36,766 bases of DNA. It comes from Actinomycetes bacterium. Lineage in GTDB: Bacteria > Actinomycetota > Thermoleophilia > Solirubrobacterales > Solirubrobacteraceae. Positions 32,478-36,766 of this stretch are shown here, piece by piece. The notes under the pieces were generated by a model. It searched no databases. It had not been told where the DNA came from and saw only the letters and a program-made list of their open reading frames with translations. The stretch covers positions 1 to 36,766 of the forward strand of contig JAJYHG010000080.1 of assembly GCA_021784895.1 (NCBI GenBank), written 5' to 3'. Each line of letters starts with the position of its first letter. The first letter of the stretch is position 1. Position numbers and translations under genes: made by a program.

Positions 32478-33266
32478 TCAGGCGCTCGGCCTGACCCACA
32501 GCCAGACGGCCAGCCCGAGTCCGAGCAGCGCCACGGCCCAGCGGGTGATGACTCGCGGCAGCGCGCGCGTAAGCGCCGGGCCGATGACCGAGCCCGCCAG
32601 CGCGCCCGCACCTAGTGCCGCCGCGGCCACCCAGTGCACGGGGGCGAAACAGGCGAGCAGGATCCCAGCCGGCAGCGTGACCGAGCCGTTGATCATGTTC
32701 TTGACGGCGTTGGCCACCGGCAGGTCGCGTTCGACCATCACCAAGAGCAGGGCCAGGATCATCACCCCGGAGCCGGCCCCGAAGTAGCCGCCGTACACGG
32801 CCAGCAGCGCCAGCACCCCCGCCAGAAACGGCCGGCGCCGGCCGCTGGCGCCCGCCGGGCCCGGGCGCTGCGCGCTCCCGCTGCGGGCCTGGCGCAGGCC
32901 GCTCAGCCACGGCTCGGCGATCAGTGCCAGCGCCGCCGTCGCGATCAGGAACGGAACCACCCGTGCAAACGCGCCGGGCGGCGTGACGAGCAGCAGCAGC
33001 GCGCCCGTCGCCCCGCCCGCTGCGGTCAGCGGCAGCCAGCGCGCCAGCCAGCTGCCCCAGCCGGCGAGCTCGCGACGGGAGCCGATCGCGGAGCCCGGCC
33101 AGCAGGCGTTCAGCGCCACGAGGTTGGTGGCGTTGGCCGCAAACGGTGCCAGGCCGACAGCCAGCAGCGCCGGGTAGGAGACCAGCGAGGTGATGCCGCC
33201 GGCGGTGCCGATGATCCCGGCGATCACGCCCGCTATGACCAGGAAGCCTAGGTGCAGGACGCTCAG
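32478..33266 (-). CDS. TauE/SafE (TSUP) family permease
   Basis: From a putative CTG at 33266 the product has 262 aa: LSVLHLGFLVIAGVIAGIIGT-like start, then GGITSLVSYPALLAVG and NATNLVAL. A second half has VLALLAVYGGYFGAGSGVMILALL and NAVKNMINGSVTLPAGILLA. These paired halves with eight or so spans are typical of the TSUP family, which moves sulfite, sulfoacetate or related anions. No ATG, GTG or TTG fits ahead of the first span; CTG 33266 overlaps the stop of the upstream small gene as CTGA. The next GTG would remove part of span 1. Substrate unknown. Confidence 0.82.
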   Translation of the reverse strand: MSVLHLGFLVIAGVIAGIIGTAGGITSLVSYPALLAVGLAPFAANATNLVALNACWPGSAIGSRRELAGWGSWLARWLPLTAAGGATGALLLLVTPPGAFARVVPFLIATAALALIAEPWLSGLRQARSGSAQRPGPAGASGRRRPFLAGVLALLAVYGGYFGAGSGVMILALLLVMVERDLPVANAVKNMINGSVTLPAGILLACFAPVHWVAAAALGAGALAGSVIGPALTRALPRVITRWAVALLGLGLAVWLWVRPSA

Positions 33267-33481
33267 CGCTGACCTGTGACCTTCATGAAGCGCCAGGCGC
33301 TCAGGAGGCTGAGCAGGAGCAGGACGATCGGCAGCCCCAGGCCGATCACGCCCGCGATCGCCAGGACCAGGGTGACGACCCCAGCTACGCCGGTGCCGGC
33401 GCCCGCCAGCACGAGCCGGTAGGCCTGCTGCTCGCGCTGGCGCCGGGGGAGGTGATCGCCTCGCTTCTGGATCCCTGCCAT
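33263..33481 (-). CDS. small two-span membrane protein
   Basis: ATG 33481 (MAGIQKRGDHLPRRQREQQA) gives 72 aa with a basic N-terminus, two hydrophobic segments (about 23-44 and 45-61) and a short basic C-terminal tail ending MKVTGQR. I recognise no family. Its stop overlaps the TauE-like gene as CTGA. An upstream open frame exists but overlaps a gene on the other strand and is not credible. Confidence 0.6.
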   Translation of the reverse strand: MAGIQKRGDHLPRRQREQQAYRLVLAGAGTGVAGVVTLVLAIAGVIGLGLPIVLLLLSLLSAWRFMKVTGQR

Positions 33482-33532
33482 CACCCCAGAGCGTAGCGCC
33501 GCCCGGGGACCGCACGGAGTAGCGTCGTTGCG

Positions 33533-33814
33533 ATGACAGCAAGCGAATCGACCCACATCCTGTTCTACACCTACGTCGAGGACATGCTCGACCGCCGCGC
33601 ACCTCACCGGGAGGCGCACCTGCAGCGCATCCGGGCACAGCGGGCGGCCGGGCGGCTGATCGTCGCGGGCGCCTGGGGCGACCCGCCTCGCGGCGGCGTC
33701 ATCGGCTTCACGGGCCTCACCAGGGAGGAGGTCGAGGACTGGGCGGCTGCCGACCCATACGTCGCGGCTGGCCTGGTGCTCGAGCACCGCGTCGAACCGT
33801 GGCAGCTCGTCTGA
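33533..33814 (+). CDS. YCII-related protein
   Basis: ATG 33533 gives 93 aa. It has the YciI-like fold markers: HILFYTYVEDMLDRRAPHREAHLQR, then a GAWGDPPRGGVIGF-type segment and DWAAADPYVAAGLV before the last strand. The conserved His (HREAHL) and Asp (ADPY) of this family are present. YciI proteins are small ferredoxin-like-fold proteins with proposed enzyme activity; the substrate here is unknown. The hemB gene starts 23 bases later. Confidence 0.85.
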   Translation: MTASESTHILFYTYVEDMLDRRAPHREAHLQRIRAQRAAGRLIVAGAWGDPPRGGVIGFTGLTREEVEDWAAADPYVAAGLVLEHRVEPWQLV

Positions 33815-33837
33815 ACCGGCGTATCCTCGGTTTCAGC

Positions 33838-34809
33838 ATGGCGTTCCCCAAGACCCGCATGCGCAGGCTGCGCGCCACGCACCAGCTGCGCGGGCTGGTG
33901 CGCGAGACACAGCTGGCCGCGCAGGACCTGATCTACCCGCTGTTCGTCGCCGAGGGGATCTCAGGGCGCGAGCCGATCTGGACGATGCCGGGCATCGAGC
34001 GCCTGTCGATCACCGAGGCGGTCGCGGAGGCAGGCAGCGCGGTGGCTCTCGGGATCGGGGCGGTGATCCTGTTCGGGATCCCGGCCACGAAGGACCCCGA
34101 GGGCTCGGGTGCCTACGACGACGACGGCATCGTCCAGCTCGCGACGCGCGCGATCAAGGCGGCCCACCCCGACCTGATCGTCGTCACCGACGTGTGCCTG
34201 TGCGAGTACACCGACCACGGGCACTGCGGCGTGGTGCGCGGCTTAACCGTGGACAACGACGCCACGCTCGATCTGCTTGCCCGCACCGCGGTCTCACAGG
34301 CGCGCGCGGGCGCCGACATCGTCGCCCCCAGCGACATGATGGACGGGCGCATCGGCCACATCCGCGCGGCGCTCGACGAGGCTGACCTGACCCAGACACC
34401 GATCCTGGCCTACTCGTCCAAGTTCGCCTCCGCCTTCTACGGGCCGTTCCGGGCCGCTGCCGACTCGGCCCCCGCCTTCGGCGACCGCCGCGGCTACCAG
34501 CTCGACCCGGCCAACGGCACCGAGGCGGTGCGCGAATCGCTGCTCGACGTGGAGGAGGGCGCCGATCTGCTGATGGTCAAGCCTGCGCTGCCCTACCTCG
34601 ACATCATCCGCCGTGTCAAGGAGCTCACCCAGCTGCCGCTGGTGGCATACAACACGGGCGGGGAGTACTCGATGCTCAAGGCCGCTGCGGCGGCGGGCTA
34701 CATGGACGAGCGCCAGGCGGTGCTCGAGGCGCTGACCGGGATCAGGCGTGCAGGGGCCGACATCATCATCACCTACCACGCAAAGGATGCGGCGCTGTGG
34801 CTGACGTGA
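33838..34809 (+). CDS. hemB: porphobilinogen synthase (delta-aminolevulinate dehydratase)
   Basis: ATG 33838 (MAFPKTRMRRLRAT) gives 323 aa, the usual length. It joins two 5-aminolevulinate molecules to porphobilinogen. The zinc-type cysteines are in DVCLCEYTDHGHC (Cys 120, 122 and 130). The two active-site lysines are in YSSKFASAFYGPF (Lys 195) and LMVKPALPYLD (Lys 248, which forms the Schiff base). The frame is open upstream to 33799, but that overlaps the YCII gene. The stop overlaps the Ahb-like gene (start 34797 or 34806), so the hem genes form one tight operon. Confidence 0.96.
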   Translation: MAFPKTRMRRLRATHQLRGLVRETQLAAQDLIYPLFVAEGISGREPIWTMPGIERLSITEAVAEAGSAVALGIGAVILFGIPATKDPEGSGAYDDDGIVQLATRAIKAAHPDLIVVTDVCLCEYTDHGHCGVVRGLTVDNDATLDLLARTAVSQARAGADIVAPSDMMDGRIGHIRAALDEADLTQTPILAYSSKFASAFYGPFRAAADSAPAFGDRRGYQLDPANGTEAVRESLLDVEEGADLLMVKPALPYLDIIRRVKELTQLPLVAYNTGGEYSMLKAAAAAGYMDERQAVLEALTGIRRAGADIIITYHAKDAALWLT

Positions 34810-35891
34810 CGGAGACCAATTTCGGGCCGAAGCTGCGCTCGCGCAAAGAGGGCGCCGCCGTTGCGCTCGATGACACCGACAAGCGCCTGCTGAACCTCAT
34901 GCAGGGCAGCTTCCCGCTCGCGCCGCGCCCCTACCAGCACGTGGCCAGCGCTGCCGGCATCGGTGAGGACGAGGCGCTGGTGCGCGTGCGGCGCCTGCTG
35001 CGTGAGCGCATCATCCGGCAGGTGACGCCGATCTTTGACACGCGCGCGCTCGGCTACAGCTCGATGCTGGTGGCGGCCAAGGTCGACCCGGACAACCCCT
35101 GGAGGGCGGCCACGGTGATCAACGCGCACCCCGGCGTCTCCCACAACTACCTGCGCAACCACGAGTTCAACATCTGGTTCACGATCGCGACCGAGCCCGG
35201 TTCGAAGCTGGGCCTGGAGGGGACGCTCGAGCGCCTCGGCGAGCTCGCCGGCGCGCAGTCGATCCGGCAGCTGCCAACGCTGAAGCTGTTCAAGATCCGC
35301 ATGGACCTCGAGATGGAGAAGGGCACCGAGGCGCTCGCCGGCCAGGTGGCTGAGGCGGTGGCGCCGGCCGAGACCGACCCACAGCCCTACGACGAGTTTG
35401 ACCGTGCCGTGATCCGCGCGACCCAGGGTGATCTGCCGCTCGTGGCTGAGCCCTACGCGCCCGCCGCAGACGAGCTGGGCATCGCCCAGGCGCAGCTGTT
35501 AGATCACCTGCGGGGCATGCAGGAGCGCCGCCTGCTGCGCCGCGTCGCCGCGATCCTCTACCACCGCCGGGCCGGGTTCAGTGCCAACGGCATGGGTGTC
35601 TGGAAGGTGCCCGAGGAGCGCGTGCTCGAGGTCGGGATGGAGATGTCCAAGTTCCGCGGCATCTCGCACTGCTACCAGCGGCCGACCTACGCCGACTGGC
35701 CCTACTCCGTCTTCACCATGGCCCACGGCCGCTCCAAGCAGGAGTGCGACGCGATCCTCGACTCGATCGCGCAGCACACCGGCATCAGCGAGCGGGCGAC
35801 GCTCTACTCCTCGACCGAGTTCAAGAAGATCCGGCTCCTGTACTTCACCGATGAGCACCGCGACTGGGAACGCCAGAACGCCGGCGTCTAG
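34797..35891 (+). CDS. fused siroheme decarboxylase-like protein (AhbA/AhbB, Lrp/AsnC fold)
   Basis: GTG 34797 gives 364 aa; GTG 34806 in GTGA is possible. The protein has two tandem homologous halves. The first (about 20-180) has [21 protein letters not shown], then [18 protein letters not shown] and [17 protein letters not shown]. The second (about 195-355) has [40 protein letters not shown] and [19 protein letters not shown]. Each is an HTH plus AsnC-type ligand domain as in AhbA, AhbB and NirD/L/G/H. The HYNLRxH and HCYxR signatures fit the siroheme decarboxylase group that makes didecarboxysiroheme. Its place between hemB and hemL supports a tetrapyrrole role rather than amino-acid regulation, but a regulator function is not excluded. 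Confidence 0.82.
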   Translation: MADVTETNFGPKLRSRKEGAAVALDDTDKRLLNLMQGSFPLAPRPYQHVASAAGIGEDEALVRVRRLLRERIIRQVTPIFDTRALGYSSMLVAAKVDPDNPWRAATVINAHPGVSHNYLRNHEFNIWFTIATEPGSKLGLEGTLERLGELAGAQSIRQLPTLKLFKIRMDLEMEKGTEALAGQVAEAVAPAETDPQPYDEFDRAVIRATQGDLPLVAEPYAPAADELGIAQAQLLDHLRGMQERRLLRRVAAILYHRRAGFSANGMGVWKVPEERVLEVGMEMSKFRGISHCYQRPTYADWPYSVFTMAHGRSKQECDAILDSIAQHTGISERATLYSSTEFKKIRLLYFTDEHRDWERQNAGV

Positions 35892-36766
35892 CGCCCTCTA
35901 CGGGCGTGCGCGGCGGGCGATCCCGGGGGGTGTGAACTCGCCCGTACGGGCGATGGCGCAGATCGGGCGCGACCCGCTCTTCATCGCCTCGGGCTCGGGC
36001 GCCCGCGTCAAAGACGCCGACGGCAACGAATACATCGACTGGGTCTGCTCCTGGGGCCCGCTGATCCTCGGGCACGCCCACCCGGCGGTGCTGCAGGCGA
36101 TCACCCGCGCCGCCGCGCGCGGCTCGAGCTTCGGCGCGCCGACCGAGGGCGAGGTGCTCCTGGCCGAGCGGGTTGCCGAGCGCATGCCGGCGGTGGAGAT
36201 GCTGCGCATGACCTCATCCGGCACCGAGGCAGCCATGAGCGCGGTCCGCCTGGCCCGCGCGGTCACCGGGCGGGAGAAGCTGCTCAAGTTCGCGGGCGCC
36301 TACCACGGTCACTCCGACGGCCTGCTCGCGCAGGCCGGCTCGGGGCTCGCAACCCACGGCCTGCCCGGGAGCCCCGGTGTTCCCGCCGCCGTGGCCGCGG
36401 CCACGATCACGGTCCCGTGGAACGACCCGGAGGCGCTCGACGCCGCGCTGGCGGCGCACGAGTTTGCCGCGGTCCTGGTGGAGCTCGTGCCGGCCAACAT
36501 GGGGGTGGTCCCCGCCAATCCTGGCTACCTGGCCAGGATTGGCGCCGCAGCGCGGCGCCACGGCGCCCTGCTCGTGGCCGACGAGGTGATCACGGGCTTC
36601 CGCGTCACCCGTGGTGGCGCCCAGCAGCTCTACGGTCTCCAGCCCGACCTGACGGTCCTCGGCAAGATCCTCGGCGGCGGGCTGCCGGCCGCCGCCTACG
36701 GCGGGCGCGCCGAGCTCATGGTGAGGATCGCCCCGGCCGGTGACGTCTACCAGGCCGGCACGCTCT
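35851..36766 (+). CDS. hemL: glutamate-1-semialdehyde 2,1-aminomutase (3' end outside window)
   Basis: ATG 35851 lies 41 bases inside the Ahb-like gene; the frame stays open to the window end (305 codons). It turns glutamate-1-semialdehyde into 5-aminolevulinate. Visible are [36 protein letters not shown] and [55 protein letters not shown] and the PLP lysine in [10 protein letters not shown] (about residue 272) follow, then VYQAGTL at the end. About 110-120 residues should follow outside the window. It is the third gene of the overlapping hem operon. Confidence 0.94.
   Translation, partial: MSTATGNARTPASSALYGRARRAIPGGVNSPVRAMAQIGRDPLFIASGSGARVKDADGNEYIDWVCSWGPLILGHAHPAVLQAITRAAARGSSFGAPTEGEVLLAERVAERMPAVEMLRMTSSGTEAAMSAVRLARAVTGREKLLKFAGAYHGHSDGLLAQAGSGLATHGLPGSPGVPAAVAAATITVPWNDPEALDAALAAHEFAAVLVELVPANMGVVPANPGYLARIGAAARRHGALLVADEVITGFRVTRGGAQQLYGLQPDLTVLGKILGGGLPAAAYGGRAELMVRIAPAGDVYQAGTL

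Noticed and set aside
1-36766. CRISPR arrays, tRNA or rRNA genes
   Set aside because: No regularly spaced short repeats, cloverleaf-like segments or rRNA-like stretches were seen in the few intergenic gaps.

Overview
The window is GC-rich, almost fully coding DNA with many GTGA, ATGA and CTGA start/stop overlaps. Gene content (AhbA/B-like protein inside a hem cluster, bifunctional nuclease, YmdB-type phosphoesterase, LacI-controlled sugar operon, fused peptide-type ABC ATPase) suggests a Gram-positive actinobacterium, most likely of the Thermoleophilia/Solirubrobacterales type. This placement is inference from gene content and composition; no rRNA or other taxonomic marker is present.

Region 1 (1-4094) is accessory and mosaic. 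It holds three serial, N-terminally truncated RHS core ends. Each has a different C-terminal tip and is followed by a small gene that overlaps or closely abuts it: one membrane protein and two PH-like proteins, one of them membrane-anchored. Near-identical core segments recur at 1-221/2947-3167 and 1363-1736/2682-3055. Two copies carry the same frame break, and a scrap of RCC1 repeat lies between modules. This resembles an array of orphan RHS tips with candidate immunity genes, and is the best candidate here for an undescribed system.

Region 2 (4095-6102) is a decay zone. It has an IS21-like solo terminus, the C-terminal stub of a pcaB-type gene, an intact pcaD-type enol-lactone hydrolase, and a broken HTH plus nucleotidyltransferase pair.

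Region 3 (6103-15395) has a gene of unknown function and then a LacI regulator. The regulator is divergent from an operon of two oligopeptide-type permeases, one fused double ATPase, a family 5 binding protein and a GH1 beta-glucosidase. A perfect palindrome sits in the shared promoter. Together these look like a beta-glucoside or cello-oligosaccharide uptake and hydrolysis unit.

Region 4 (15412-22275) carries a small J-domain protein, an FprA-like ferredoxin reductase coupled to an MFS exporter, a bifunctional nuclease, a PLP aminotransferase coupled to D-Ala-D-Ala ligase, and a DUF4126-like membrane protein.

Region 5 (22310-33814) has a phosphodiesterase of the alkaline phosphatase superfamily, GtrA plus a GT-C-like membrane protein, glmS with a small conserved upstream gene, ymdB-like and AI-2E genes in back-to-back divergence, and an ABC-2 exporter pair. 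It ends with a TauE-like permease, a small membrane protein and a YCII-like protein. The ABC-2 permease gene contains a perfect 47-base palindrome. Two genes (GT-C-like and TauE-like) have no usual start codon and seem to start at CTG inside a CTGA overlap.

Region 6 (33838-36766) is hemB, a fused AhbA/AhbB-like protein and hemL (cut by the window end), an overlapping tetrapyrrole operon.

No tRNA, rRNA, CRISPR array or complete transposase gene was seen.
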